Origin: DASYXZ01 sp035308965 | Lineage (GTDB): Bacteria > Acidobacteriota > Terriglobia > UBA7540 | Assembly: GCA_035308965.1 (NCBI GenBank) | Contig: DATGFN010000062.1 | Coordinates: forward strand, 434,001-498,000 | Direction of reading: 5' to 3' | DNA length: 64,000 nucleotides | Part shown: in pieces, positions 33,335 through 42,184 of the stretch | How positions within the stretch are numbered: the first letter of the stretch is position 1 | Layout: the number at the start of each line of letters is the position of its first letter | Translations under genes and position numbers: made by a program | Notes under the pieces: model-generated | The model's input: the letters and a program-made list of their open reading frames with translations, nothing else | Database searches by the model: none | What the model was told of the DNA's origin: nothing

Positions 33335-34516
33335 ATGGAGTATGCCCAGGTCAAAGATTCGCAGGAAATCGCAACAGACCGTACGCTTAAACGCATCAGC
33401 GCCAGCCTTAGTCTCATCGTTTTGAGTCTTGCCATTGCGCTTTGTTATGCAGCCAAAATGCTGTGCATCACGGTGATCGTGGCCTCGTTTCTGGCCATCC
33501 TGGTTGACCCACTGGTGGCGCGCCTGCAGAAAATGCATATCAGGCTCCACTTGGCGGCGGCGATCGTGGTGATTTGCGGGGGGATGTTGTTTGGGGCAGC
33601 GGCGTATGTTGCCTATCAGAACGCCAATAATTTTGCCAACCAGCTTCCTGTTTACTCCTCGCGGCTCCGGCAAGCTCTGGAACCCATCATCACCAAGGTT
33701 CAAAGTCTGCAACGAAACGCGGAATCGATTGCGCCTGCTCCAGCCGATGGCGTTCCTGAAGTTAAGGTTCACCAGGGACTAAGCTTGCCCTCATTCCTGA
33801 TTCGCGGCATGGACTCGATCACCAGTAGTTTAATCTTGGCAGCCGTGATCCCCTTCCTCTGTTTCTTCATGCTGGTGAAGAAGGAGCAGTTCTGTGCGCG
33901 ATTTCGAATCATGTTTGACGGAAGAATTGATGTTCCCAAGTTTACGAGGAACCTGGATGGGGTTGTCCGTGGCTTTGTGGTAGGAAATCTGGTGGTTGGA
34001 CTGATTATGGCAGGCACCACCACTTTAGTCCTTTTCATTCTGGGAATCAAAAATCCCATAATGCTTGGCATCTTCCTTTCGTTGTTAAATCTGATTCCAT
34101 TTCTGGGGGCTATCGCGGCCGGCGTGGTGGCCACTGCGGCGGGGTTGTTGCAGTTCACATCCTTGTGGCCGTTCTTGGTCTTGATGCTGACGATTCTTGT
34201 TTTGCATGTGATCACTCAAAACGTCCTCATTCCGAGGATCATCGGGCCCCGGGTAAGCGTCGGGCCGGTCGCCGTCATTATCGGCATGCTGTTTTGGGGA
34301 TGGCTCTGGGGTGTTTGGGGTTTGTTGCTTGCAGTGCCCTTGACGGCCTTCCTCAAGCTGATTGCGGATACGCAACCTTCGCTGGTTCACCTCTCGGATT
34401 TGTTGGGAGCAAGTCCGTGCCAGCGGACTGTAGTGATCCGCGTCAAGGAGAGCTCCATCACAAAAGCCGGCGCCGCCTATCGAAACCCGGGGGCGGAAAC
34501 AGCGGTCAAGTCTTGA
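33335..34516 (+). CDS. AI-2E family transporter / PerM-type permease
   Basis: 393 residues with eight predicted transmembrane helices in the AI-2E pattern: two N-terminal helices (about 22-60), a third (about 72-92), a long extracytoplasmic loop with amphipathic helices, then a cluster of five. The family loops FLILAVVIPFLCFFML-like (here LILAAVIPFLCFFMLVKKEQ), NLIPFLGAIAAGVVA and NVLIPRIIGPRVSVGP are present. Named after TqsA (autoinducer-2 export), but members also act as Na+/H+ antiporters, so the substrate is open. It is the largest transporter in the tRNA-bounded segment. Confidence 0.88.
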   Translation: MEYAQVKDSQEIATDRTLKRISASLSLIVLSLAIALCYAAKMLCITVIVASFLAILVDPLVARLQKMHIRLHLAAAIVVICGGMLFGAAAYVAYQNANNFANQLPVYSSRLRQALEPIITKVQSLQRNAESIAPAPADGVPEVKVHQGLSLPSFLIRGMDSITSSLILAAVIPFLCFFMLVKKEQFCARFRIMFDGRIDVPKFTRNLDGVVRGFVVGNLVVGLIMAGTTTLVLFILGIKNPIMLGIFLSLLNLIPFLGAIAAGVVATAAGLLQFTSLWPFLVLMLTILVLHVITQNVLIPRIIGPRVSVGPVAVIIGMLFWGWLWGVWGLLLAVPLTAFLKLIADTQPSLVHLSDLLGASPCQRTVVIRVKESSITKAGAAYRNPGAETAVKS

Positions 34517-34644
34517 TTCATCCTGATTGAGACTATGGGCTCGGGAAGGTGGCAGCGGTTTTTTTGCAGAGGGTGGGCCCCGGCTCCGCCCGTGGTTGTG
34601 GGCAGCGAAGATGAATCTTAGTAATTTACCGTTAGGAGACCACC

Positions 34645-34854
34645 ATGCCCGAACATAAGACTTTGGATAGAGCGAGAGAGGATGCACGCAAAGGCAAGTC
34701 GGCCTCGACCCAGGCCGGAGAATTCGTCCGGGAAGAAATGCACCACATCCGGAGGGGAAAGCACGGAGCGCGCTCCACGAAGCAAGCTATCGCGATCGGT
34801 CTCTCCAAGGCGCGCTATGCCGGCGTGACGCTGCCCCGAAAAAAGAAGACCTAA
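34645..34854 (+). CDS. DUF6496-like small basic protein
   Basis: 69 residues. KHGARSTKQAIAIGLSKARYAGVTLP is the signature of a small family I recognise as DUF6496, found widely in soil bacteria beside stress genes. The N-terminus MPEHKTLDRAREDARKGKSA is helical and charged. Function unknown. It is the last gene before tRNA-Ala. Confidence 0.75.
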   Translation: MPEHKTLDRAREDARKGKSASTQAGEFVREEMHHIRRGKHGARSTKQAIAIGLSKARYAGVTLPRKKKT

Positions 34855-35095
34855 GCCGGGGTGCTTGCAGATGCGCTGCGTGATTTCTCCGGACGGCGTA
34901 GTGCAGCTCGAAGGAAACCCTCCGCCACTTGCTCGCGCGCCATTCGCAGGGCGCTGAGACCGGAAGGCCCTGCGCAGCTTCTTCCCGTGCTCTGGCACTA
35001 AATGCTCAGCGCAGCACCCGCGATGGCTGTGTGTAAATCTGTGTTGAAATCCCACCCGGAAGCAAATCGCCAAGGCGTTAACCTGCTGAAAAGGT

Positions 35096-35171
35096 TGGTG
35101 GACCTGGGGAGGATCGAACTCCCGACCCCCTGGTTGCAAACCAGGTGCTCTCCCAGCTGAGCTACAGGCCC
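35096..35171 (-). tRNA. tRNA-Ala (anticodon TGC)
   Basis: A 76-nt cloverleaf on the minus strand starting GGGCCTGTAGCTCAG and ending CCAGGTCCACCA with the CCA encoded. The anticodon stem-loop is CTGGT TTGCA ACCAG with anticodon TGC. The T arm GGGAGTTCGATCCTCCC is intact. It is not beside an rRNA gene. Its 3' half is duplicated at 24184-24236. Confidence 0.97.
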
Positions 35172-35350
35172 GTAGGAAAAACAAAAGGCGAAGATCGCAA
35201 ATCTCAAGCCGGAAAGATTACCGGCAGCGGAACCAATCCCGCACCAATCGTTCCGGCCCCTCGAACGCCAAAGAAGACTGTATCAATTCTGAGGGCGAAA
35301 TTCACAATCGTCAAGGCTTGAGGCAGTGTCGTATTTTCTCCGGGAGCGCT

Positions 35351-35398
35351 GGCGTCTCGCCCGCAATCTGATGATAAGGTAAGGGCGGGCGAGACGCC
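35351..35398. repeat. Long-looped GGCGTCTCGCCCGC palindrome
   Basis: GGCGTCTCGCCCGC (35351-35364) and GCGGGCGAGACGCC (35385-35398) form a perfect 14-bp stem with a 20-nt loop. It lies in the roughly 340-bp stretch without a gene between tRNA-Ala and the zinc-ribbon gene. This word resembles a dispersed repeat in acidobacterial intergenic regions. Confidence 0.7.
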
Positions 35399-35515
35399 CG
35401 CGATGCGAATCCGGACACTATCGGCCGGAGAAACCAGTTGCTCTCACCGCCCTGCATTTGTATATTGTTTCCATAATTCTTCCGAAGAGGATATTCTTAC
35501 AGGGACTGGCAACGT

Positions 35516-35905
35516 ATGAGGGAAGCAGCCCCATGCCGAAGGTGCGGATCGACCAAGACGGGATCCGCCCGCCGCGGATTGCTTTACAATATCGCCAATC
35601 TCTGCGGATACCGGCTGCGACTATGCGGAGGGTGCCGGCGTTTACGCCTGATTTCACGCACCCAGGAAGCCGAGCCTGAAGTCATTCGAGCCGCCGAAGT
35701 GGTGACACCGGCGGCAGCCCCTCCGAGTAATTCACCCGCTTGCCCCTATTGCGGCAGCGGCGATTTTCGACGATCGCGCCGGCGCTGGTTCGATCATTTG
35801 CTGAAGCGCCCCAAAATGGCGCGCTGCCGGCAATGCCACCGGCGATTCCCCAGCAGCCATTTCCCCCCCGCCAAAGACGACGCAGAGATTCTGAAGTCGG
35901 CTTAG
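35516..35905 (+). CDS. Two-knuckle zinc-ribbon protein of unknown function
   Basis: 129 residues with CRRC (about 7-10) and CGGC (about 37-40) in the N-terminal part, and CPYC (about 76-79) and CRQC (about 103-106) in the C-terminal part, so two Cys4 zinc ribbons. The stretch FRRSRRRWFDHLLKRPKMARCRQCHRRF is the recognisable block and recurs in acidobacterial hypotheticals. Probably a nucleic-acid or membrane-protein associated ribbon. No operon partner. Confidence 0.6.
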   Translation: MREAAPCRRCGSTKTGSARRGLLYNIANLCGYRLRLCGGCRRLRLISRTQEAEPEVIRAAEVVTPAAAPPSNSPACPYCGSGDFRRSRRRWFDHLLKRPKMARCRQCHRRFPSSHFPPAKDDAEILKSA

Positions 35906-36094
35906 TGGCCGGTTGGCCTTGTTCCGCCTGTCGGGTTGTAGTATCCGGATTCCAGACTGTCATCCAGGTAGCCAAGCCGGGAGAGAAGTCAGCTTCATCT
36001 TTGGCCGGCCCGGGCTGGTCAATTGAGTTATTGAATTGCGCGTCGTTGCCTCGAGTGCTATCCTCCTTTCACCTGCAATTATCGGAGGCGCTCC

Positions 36095-39000
36095 ATGCGC
36101 TTTGAACCAGCTCGATGGGCGGGAGTCCTCTGGGCGGCAGTGTGGCTCACAGGCTGTGGCGCGCGAACCGGCAACTCGCCGAAGCAGACCGCGACAACAC
36201 CCTCAGCAGTCCGAACACAAGATTTGCGAGTGAACCATGCTCCTTCGAGCGGCGGTTCCGGGGTGCCGTCGCAGGCAAGACTTATCACCACCTACGGCCA
36301 ATTGCCCCGCCGCTTTGAAGCCAACCAGGGACAAACCAACCAGGAAGTGAAATTCCTCTCGCGGGGCCAGGGCTATTCCCTGTTTCTGACCGACCGCGAG
36401 GCAGTGCTCATGCTTCGCGGCCATCAGCCGTCAGTTGCCAGTCGTCAGTTTCCAATAACCTTGGATGACAATCAAAGTCTGCCTTCCCGCACGAGGCAAC
36501 TCTCAGGATTGTTAGAGCCGCCTGCGCCGTTTGATCCGCATCCGTCAATCAGACGGTCGGCGGACAATCGTCAATCGGCCGCAAATGCCAAGGTCTCTCA
36601 GGCCGCATTCCACATGAAGTTGGTGGGAGCGAATCCAACCGCAAAGGTCATGGGCCTGGATGAATTGCCCGGCAAGAGCAACTATTTCATCGGGAACGAC
36701 CCAAAGAAATGGCGAACCAATGTGCCGAACTACACGAAGGTGAAGTACAAAAACGTTTACCCCGGCGTGGATTTGATTTACTACGGCAATCAGCAGCAGT
36801 TGGAATACGACTTCGTGGTTTCGCCTGGCGCCGACCCGAGAGCTATCCAACTACGTTTCGATGGTGTGGACAAGCTTAACCTGAACGCCCAAGGCCACCT
36901 CAACCTACATGTGACGGGGGGCGGCGTGGTTGAGCATGTCCCCGCCATGTATCAGGAGACTAAAAGGGGAAGACGAAATGTATCCGGGGAGTTCGAACTA
37001 AGAGGCAACAGCCAGGTCGGATTTCGGGTTGCCTCTTATGATGCTACAAGACCCCTTGTCATTGATCCATTGGTTTCGAGCTATTCCACATTTCTGGGCG
37101 GCAGCAGTACGGACGAGGGCTATTCCATTGCCGTGGACGCTTCAGGGAACGCGTACGTGGCAGGTGTAACCAACTCGGTGGATTTTCCAACGGCGAATGG
37201 GTTCCAACCTCCCCCACCCGGGCAATCAGCATTTGTGACAAAGTTAAATCCCTCGGGGAGCGCCCTTGTTTATTCCACCTATATAAGCAACGCCGGCCCA
37301 GGGGGGATAGCGATTGACTCCTCCGGAAACGCTTACATAACTGGCGGCGCCAGTCCAAACGCATTCCCAACCACACTTGGCGCTTTCCAAACTACCAGCC
37401 CAAGTACCCAACCAGCCTTCGTGGCGAAGATAAATGCCATGGGGAACGCCCTGTTATACTCCACGTATCTTGGGGGAGGTCGTTCGGACTTGGGCTACGG
37501 CATTGCTGTTGATAACTCTGGCGATGCCTATGTGACAGGCCTTACTTGCTCTTCCGACTTCCCGACGAAAAACCCCTTCCAAAGTGTGATCGGAGGCGGT
37601 AGCAGCGCGACCCCCTTATGTGATGCGTTCGTCACGAAAATGAATCCGAGCGGTTCCGCACTAGTCTATTCAACGTATTTGGGCGGAAGTGACAACGATG
37701 TCGGAACGAGTATCGCGGTTGACTCTTCCGGAGGCGCTTATCTAACGGGGTATACTTATTCAACGAATTTCCCCACAATGAATGCCTTGCGCTCAAGTCC
37801 GAGTGGCGCTACAGACGCCTTTGTAACGAAATTGGATCCGTCAGGGAGCGCCCTCGTATACTCCACTTACTTGGGTGGAAGCAATGATGATGAGGGCCAC
37901 GGAATCGCGCTGGACTCTTCAGGCGCGGCGTACATCACCGGTAATACCTATTCATTGGATTACCCCACTTTGAATCCATTCCAACCATCGGGCCTCGGTC
38001 CTGACAGTCCATTCGTGACAAAATTGAGTCCGGCGGGAAATTCTCTCGTTTATTCCAGCTATCTCAATCCGGGTGGCGCCTTCGACCTGGGGACCGGAAT
38101 CGCTGTCGATAGCCTGGGCAGTGCCTATGTGACTGCGGATGTTTCCAATCCGCATTATCGCGCGGGAAATGTGCTTCTTGCCAAAGTGAATCCGGCGGGC
38201 TCCGCAATCAGCGATTTCACCATAATAGGTGGCAGTGTCTTTGAAATAAGCAGTGGTGTGGCAGTGGACGGTTTCGGGAACGCCTACCTGACAGGTTTAA
38301 CATATTCGAGCGATTTTCCAACTGCCAACTCCCTACAGTCTACTTTCATGGGCAGTGGCGATGCCTTCATCACAAAAATAAGCGAGTCAACGGACTACCC
38401 TCTGCCGGCGCTGACAACTCTCTCACAAACGAGTGCGTTGGCGGGTGGCACAGACCTTACGCTTGGGGTCAACGGTTCAAACTTTGACCCGAGTTCAGTG
38501 GTCCGTTGGAATGGAAGCGACCGAACAACTACGTTTAGGCGCACCGACTTGCTTTCGGTCATTATTCCAGCAGGTGACATTATTGCGGCTGGGACCGATG
38601 CTGTGACTGTGTTCAACCCGTCGCCCAGAGGTGGGACTTCGAACTCCCTGACCTTTACAGTGGTCCAGCCCAATCCCATTCCGATAGCGACTGCGCTCTC
38701 TCCCGCCGGCGCCAACCCTGGCAGCGCAGGATTCACATTAACGGTTAGCGGATCGAATTTTGTGTCCAACTCGGTCGTGCGCTGGAACCAGGGCGATCGC
38801 CAGACCACATTTGTAAGTAGCAATCAGTTGCAAGCTGCGATTACAGCGGCTGACGTCGCTTCTTCGGGAACCGCTCAAGTGACCGTGTTCAACCCTTCGC
38901 CTTCCGGCGGCACATCGAATATCGTCAATTTCACAATCAGCTCAGGGCCCGCGGTGACTTTGTCACCTTTGACTTTGAGCTTCGCCACTCAAGTTGTCAC

Positions 39001-39778
39001 CACGAATAGCGCAAATCAAACAGAAACGCTGACCAACAGCGGCAACGGGACATTGACTATAAGCAGCGTCGCAGTCAGTGGCGATTTTACGGAGACGAAT
39101 ACTTGCGGCGCCAGCCTTGCGCCAACCACAAGCTGCACCGTAAGCGTCGCGTTCAAGTCCGTTGCTGGAGGCTCCAGGACCGGCACGTTAACGATCAATG
39201 ACAATGCCCCAGGTACACCTCAAACGGTCAGTTTGCAAGGTCAGGGTGCGGATTTTTCGGTTTCCGCCATGCCCTCCGCACAAACTCTTACGGCGGGGCA
39301 AGCGACCACTTACACGGTCAACTTAACCCCGGCGGGTGGGCTTGATTTCCCAGTCGCGCTGGCTTGTAGCGGAGCTCCCTCGCTCTCGACTTGCACGATC
39401 ACTCCCAATTCCGTCACGCCGGACGGAACCAATCCTGCAACGGCTTCGGTCACAGTGACGACAACTGCCGGTACGCTGGGAGCCCCCGAGCCTAAAGTCG
39501 GCCCATCAACAACGGGCGGAAACGATGTTCGCCTCTCACCTCTCTGGTTACTGGCGTTGGCAACTTTGAGTGCAGCCGCAGCAATTCGCCGGTGCCGGCC
39601 AGCAATCGTACTGGCCCTAACCATGCTCTTCATGCTTTCGTTGGATTCCTGTGGTGGCGGTGATACCAGCGTCACTCATAAACCTGGTACCCCTGCTGGG
39701 ACTTACACTCTTACGTTTACAGGCACCTACCAGAATTTAAGCCACACCACCATGGCAACTCTGACGGTGAACCCCTGA
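36095..39778 (+). CDS. SBBP beta-propeller / IPT / anchor-D lipoprotein (1,227 residues)
   Basis: A probable lipoprotein (lipobox WLTGC near residue 21). Residues 70-330 are the DUF7948-type N-terminal domain (FEANQGQTNQEVKFLSRGQG, VYPGVDLIYYGNQQQLEYDF). Residues 330-765 hold about nine SBBP beta-propeller repeats of the form ALVYSTYLGGS...D-x-G-x-I-AVDSSG-A-Y-TG-T-STNFP. Then come two IPT-like modules (SVVRWNGSDRTTTF and SVVRWNQGDRQTTF), one choice-of-anchor D module and an Ig-like domain. The C-terminus has a hydrophobic segment, LDSCGGGDTSVTHKPGTPAG and a beta tail. Family role unknown; surface display is likely. It shares its architecture and its CGGG...PAGTYTL ending with the protein at 52-58 kb. 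Confidence 0.85.
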   Translation: MRFEPARWAGVLWAAVWLTGCGARTGNSPKQTATTPSAVRTQDLRVNHAPSSGGSGVPSQARLITTYGQLPRRFEANQGQTNQEVKFLSRGQGYSLFLTDREAVLMLRGHQPSVASRQFPITLDDNQSLPSRTRQLSGLLEPPAPFDPHPSIRRSADNRQSAANAKVSQAAFHMKLVGANPTAKVMGLDELPGKSNYFIGNDPKKWRTNVPNYTKVKYKNVYPGVDLIYYGNQQQLEYDFVVSPGADPRAIQLRFDGVDKLNLNAQGHLNLHVTGGGVVEHVPAMYQETKRGRRNVSGEFELRGNSQVGFRVASYDATRPLVIDPLVSSYSTFLGGSSTDEGYSIAVDASGNAYVAGVTNSVDFPTANGFQPPPPGQSAFVTKLNPSGSALVYSTYISNAGPGGIAIDSSGNAYITGGASPNAFPTTLGAFQTTSPSTQPAFVAKINAMGNALLYSTYLGGGRSDLGYGIAVDNSGDAYVTGLTCSSDFPTKNPFQSVIGGGSSATPLCDAFVTKMNPSGSALVYSTYLGGSDNDVGTSIAVDSSGGAYLTGYTYSTNFPTMNALRSSPSGATDAFVTKLDPSGSALVYSTYLGGSNDDEGHGIALDSSGAAYITGNTYSLDYPTLNPFQPSGLGPDSPFVTKLSPAGNSLVYSSYLNPGGAFDLGTGIAVDSLGSAYVTADVSNPHYRAGNVLLAKVNPAGSAISDFTIIGGSVFEISSGVAVDGFGNAYLTGLTYSSDFPTANSLQSTFMGSGDAFITKISESTDYPLPALTTLSQTSALAGGTDLTLGVNGSNFDPSSVVRWNGSDRTTTFRRTDLLSVIIPAGDIIAAGTDAVTVFNPSPRGGTSNSLTFTVVQPNPIPIATALSPAGANPGSAGFTLTVSGSNFVSNSVVRWNQGDRQTTFVSSNQLQAAITAADVASSGTAQVTVFNPSPSGGTSNIVNFTISSGPAVTLSPLTLSFATQVVTTNSANQTETLTNSGNGTLTISSVAVSGDFTETNTCGASLAPTTSCTVSVAFKSVAGGSRTGTLTINDNAPGTPQTVSLQGQGADFSVSAMPSAQTLTAGQATTYTVNLTPAGGLDFPVALACSGAPSLSTCTITPNSVTPDGTNPATASVTVTTTAGTLGAPEPKVGPSTTGGNDVRLSPLWLLALATLSAAAAIRRCRPAIVLALTMLFMLSLDSCGGGDTSVTHKPGTPAGTYTLTFTGTYQNLSHTTMATLTVNP

Positions 39779-39820
39779 GCAATTGTTATCGGGCACGCTG
39801 TCCAGCCAACCACCTTGCGG

Positions 39821-40060
39821 TCAAAAATGCTTCTTCGCGAATGCTCTGCCTGAACCGGACTTGAGATATTTCTCGAATGCGAAGGCGCGTTTCTCGTCGG
39901 TGAACGCGACATAGCTCTTAATGCACCAGGGCCGGTACTTGATAGTGTGCGTCACTCCGCCCGAATTGTGCATCGAAAGCCTGGCATTCAAATCACCTGT
40001 AATGCCAGTGTAGTATCGCTCGGTGTCCACCAGACTCTGCAAGATGTATACGTACTTCAT
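39821..40060 (-). CDS. Solo GIY-YIG nuclease (distal copy)
   Basis: 79 residues from ATG 40060. The GIY-YIG core is KYVYILQS (GIY element) and RYYTGITGDLNARLSMHNSG (YIG element plus the Arg-containing helix). EKRAFAFEKYLKSGSGRAFAKKHF carries the conserved Glu that binds metal. This is the small UvrC-like nuclease family without other domains. It lies 89 bp beyond a 33-nt copy of the tRNA-Ile 3' end, in the same direction as the tRNA. Length is normal for the family. Confidence 0.85.
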   Translation of the reverse strand: MKYVYILQSLVDTERYYTGITGDLNARLSMHNSGGVTHTIKYRPWCIKSYVAFTDEKRAFAFEKYLKSGSGRAFAKKHF

Positions 40061-40148
40061 GAGGGGTCCGCCTCCGCTAAAGCTGCGGCGCGACAGCCTT
40101 CGCTTCCTAAAGGCCTGCCGGGCCGAAGCCAACGGAGTGGGCGAAGGC

Positions 40149-40181
40149 TGGTGGGCCTGGGTAGAGTTGAACTACCGACCT
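40149..40181 (-). repeat. 33-nt copy of the tRNA-Ile 3' end
   Basis: Identical over 33 nt to 40452-40484, which are the last 33 nt of tRNA-Ile: end of the variable region, T arm, acceptor strand and CCA. Same orientation as the tRNA. It also supplies the stop codon of the GIY-YIG gene that ends at 40172. The two copies are 303 bp apart. Confidence 0.92.
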
Positions 40182-40450
40182 TCCCGATCCGATCGGGACG
40201 CTCCAGCCAGCGATTCAATATATCCTCGGCTCTTCATACTTTTGATATGGCGCTCTCGGCGGACGGCTTCACTCCGTGTTGGAAAGGATTCGGAGTAAAA
40301 CAATTCCCAGGGTCCGCGATTCTTGATTGAAGGAGTGCGATTGTTATTGTGTTCAAAGATGCGCCTGCGCAGATTTTCAGTGGAACCAACATAAAAGCGC
40401 CCGCTAGATTGACTTCGGAGGATGTAAGTCTGAAAAGGCACCGAGATCAC
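40172..40450 (-). CDS. Solo GIY-YIG nuclease abutting tRNA-Ile (proximal copy)
   Basis: 92 residues from a GTG one nucleotide past the CCA of tRNA-Ile. Core motifs are FQTYILRSQSSGRFYVGSTE (GIY and YIG elements) and NLRRRIFEHNN with the catalytic Arg. The metal-binding Glu is in SEAVRRERHIKSMKSRGYIESL. The C-terminal residues (SDREGR, then TAG) are read from the duplicated tRNA fragment, so the reading frame exactly fills the space between the intact tRNA and its 33-nt copy. Paralogous to the distal GIY-YIG gene. A site-specific nuclease acting at the tRNA gene is an attractive inference. Confidence 0.82.
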   Translation of the reverse strand: MISVPFQTYILRSQSSGRFYVGSTENLRRRIFEHNNNRTPSIKNRGPWELFYSESFPTRSEAVRRERHIKSMKSRGYIESLAGASRSDREGR

Positions 40451-40451
40451 T

Positions 40452-40528
40452 TGGTGGGCCTGGGTAGAGTTGAACTACCGACCTCGCCCTTATCAGGGGC
40501 GCGCTCTAGCCACCTGAGCTACAGGCCC
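40452..40528 (-). tRNA. tRNA-Ile (anticodon GAT)
   Basis: A 77-nt tRNA on the minus strand starting GGGCCTGTAGCTCAGGTGG and ending CCCAGGCCCACCA, CCA encoded. The anticodon arm CGCCC CTGATAA GGGCG has anticodon GAT. It lies outside any rRNA operon. In many bacteria tRNA-Ile(GAT) and tRNA-Ala(TGC) sit together, in this order, in the 16S-23S spacer; here they are 5.3 kb apart in the same order and strand. Confidence 0.97.
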
Positions 40529-40792
40529 AATGGGTTATCGCAGGCAGACTCTCACCCTAGCTGAAAATTGAAATTAAGGATGCTACCGGCGAATGTTTAA
40601 GTATAAGCAGAGGTTTCTGACTGCGCAAGCCCAATCCTGGAGGATCAAGAAAAGTTATACCCCCGCCCTCTGGCCTTTTTCCCCGGTCTATGTTAAAAAA
40701 GATATTGTAAGACGCGCGGCTTCCTGACGCCAGATCCGTTCCGGCCCCCTGCGGTATTCAGCTAGATTCGAAGGCATCTCAGAGTTTCAGCC

Positions 40793-42058
40793 ATGACGAA
40801 AGTGAAGAAAGAAGTTCTTTCGAACGGCCTCACCATCATCACGGAGCCCATGCCCGCCGTGCGTTCCGTCTCCGTCGGCATCTGGCTGAAAACGGGTTCA
40901 CGCCACGAGCGCGAATCGGAAAACGGGATTTCGCATTTTATCGAGCATATGCTTTTCAAAGGCACCAAAAATCGCTCGGCGGAGGAGATCGCTCGCTCGG
41001 CGGACTCCATCGGCGGGCATCTGGACGCCTTCACGGCCAAAGAGACTACCGGCTTTTCCATCAAGGCCCTGGACGAGCACGTGCCGAGGGCTTTTGAAAT
41101 TCTATCCGACCTGGTCAAAAATCCCCTTTTGCGCCCGGAAGATATTGCCAAGGAAAGTCAGGTCATCCAGGAAGAGATCAAGATGGTGGAAGATACGCCG
41201 GACGACCTGGTGCATGAGATCTTTACCGGGCGGTATTGGAAAGGGCACGCCCTGGGACGCCCGATTCTGGGCACGCGGCGCACGGTGGCCGGTTTCGATC
41301 GCCGGGAACTTCTCTCCTTCTTTCGCCGGCACTATACCCCAAACATTATGTTGATCACCGCTGCCGGACATTTGCAGCATGACCGGATTGTCGAACTGGT
41401 TTCCAGGGAATTCGGCAATGCGCACTCCGGACAAAACATGAATGACGGTCACGCGCCCGTGCCGCACCCCAACATCGTACTGCGCCGAAAAAAAACTCTG
41501 GAGCAGGCGCACGTTTGCATCGGCACGCCCGCCTACCACCAGTCCCATGAGAAACGCTATGCCTGCTTTATCCTCAACACGGTGCTGGGTGGCGGGATGA
41601 GCTCGCGCCTGTTTCAGAACATCCGCGAAAAACGCGGGTTGGCCTACGCGGTCTTTTCCGGCATATCGAGTTTTCGGGACACCGGATGCTTGAACGTTTA
41701 TGCCGGCACCTCCACCGCCAACGCGCGCCAGGTGGTGGACCTGACGCTGGAAGAGTTCCACCAGTTGAAGTCCAAATCGCTTCCCGACGACGAGGTGCAG
41801 CGCGCCAAAGACTATTTGAAAGGCAGCATGCTCTTGAGCCTCGAGTCCACGCCCAGCCGTATGTCCAATCTGGCGCGCCAGGAAATGATATTCGGCCGCC
41901 ACATTTCTCTCGACGAAATTGCCGCTGGCATCGACGCGGTCACTACCGAAGACGTCCGCCAGGTGGCGCGCGAGCTGTTTGTGCGCGACGAAATCGCCCT
42001 GACCATCCTTGGCCCGCTCAATGGCATGAAGATTTCCCGCCGCGACCTGGCTTGCTGA
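40793..42058 (+). CDS. M16 family (insulinase/pitrilysin-type) zinc metallopeptidase
   Basis: 421 residues, a processing-peptidase-like protein (PqqL/MPP-type, YmxG-like). The inverted zinc motif HFIEH gives ligands H48 and H52 and catalytic E51, and the third ligand is E128 in QVIQEEIKM. The C-terminal non-catalytic half carries GGGMSSRLFQNIREKRGLAYAVFS, the substrate-clamp signature. Normal length for the single-chain bacterial enzyme. It probably acts in the cytoplasm on short peptides or protein segments. About 260 bp upstream hold no gene. Confidence 0.93.
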   Translation: MTKVKKEVLSNGLTIITEPMPAVRSVSVGIWLKTGSRHERESENGISHFIEHMLFKGTKNRSAEEIARSADSIGGHLDAFTAKETTGFSIKALDEHVPRAFEILSDLVKNPLLRPEDIAKESQVIQEEIKMVEDTPDDLVHEIFTGRYWKGHALGRPILGTRRTVAGFDRRELLSFFRRHYTPNIMLITAAGHLQHDRIVELVSREFGNAHSGQNMNDGHAPVPHPNIVLRRKKTLEQAHVCIGTPAYHQSHEKRYACFILNTVLGGGMSSRLFQNIREKRGLAYAVFSGISSFRDTGCLNVYAGTSTANARQVVDLTLEEFHQLKSKSLPDDEVQRAKDYLKGSMLLSLESTPSRMSNLARQEMIFGRHISLDEIAAGIDAVTTEDVRQVARELFVRDEIALTILGPLNGMKISRRDLAC

Positions 42059-42184
42059 TCGCGCGGAATCACTCTCCGTCCCGGATTTCTTTCTCTCTGT
42101 CGCCGCCCAACTCGCTTATAATTGCCAGGACATTGAAAGGCGCGCGCCTGGCGCGCCCCCTCAGTTCATTCGGCGGGAGATCCT

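Noticed and set aside
24237..35086. Prophage or integrative element with integrase
   Set aside because: I found no integrase, recombinase, phage structural or replication gene, so only the repeat supports the island idea.
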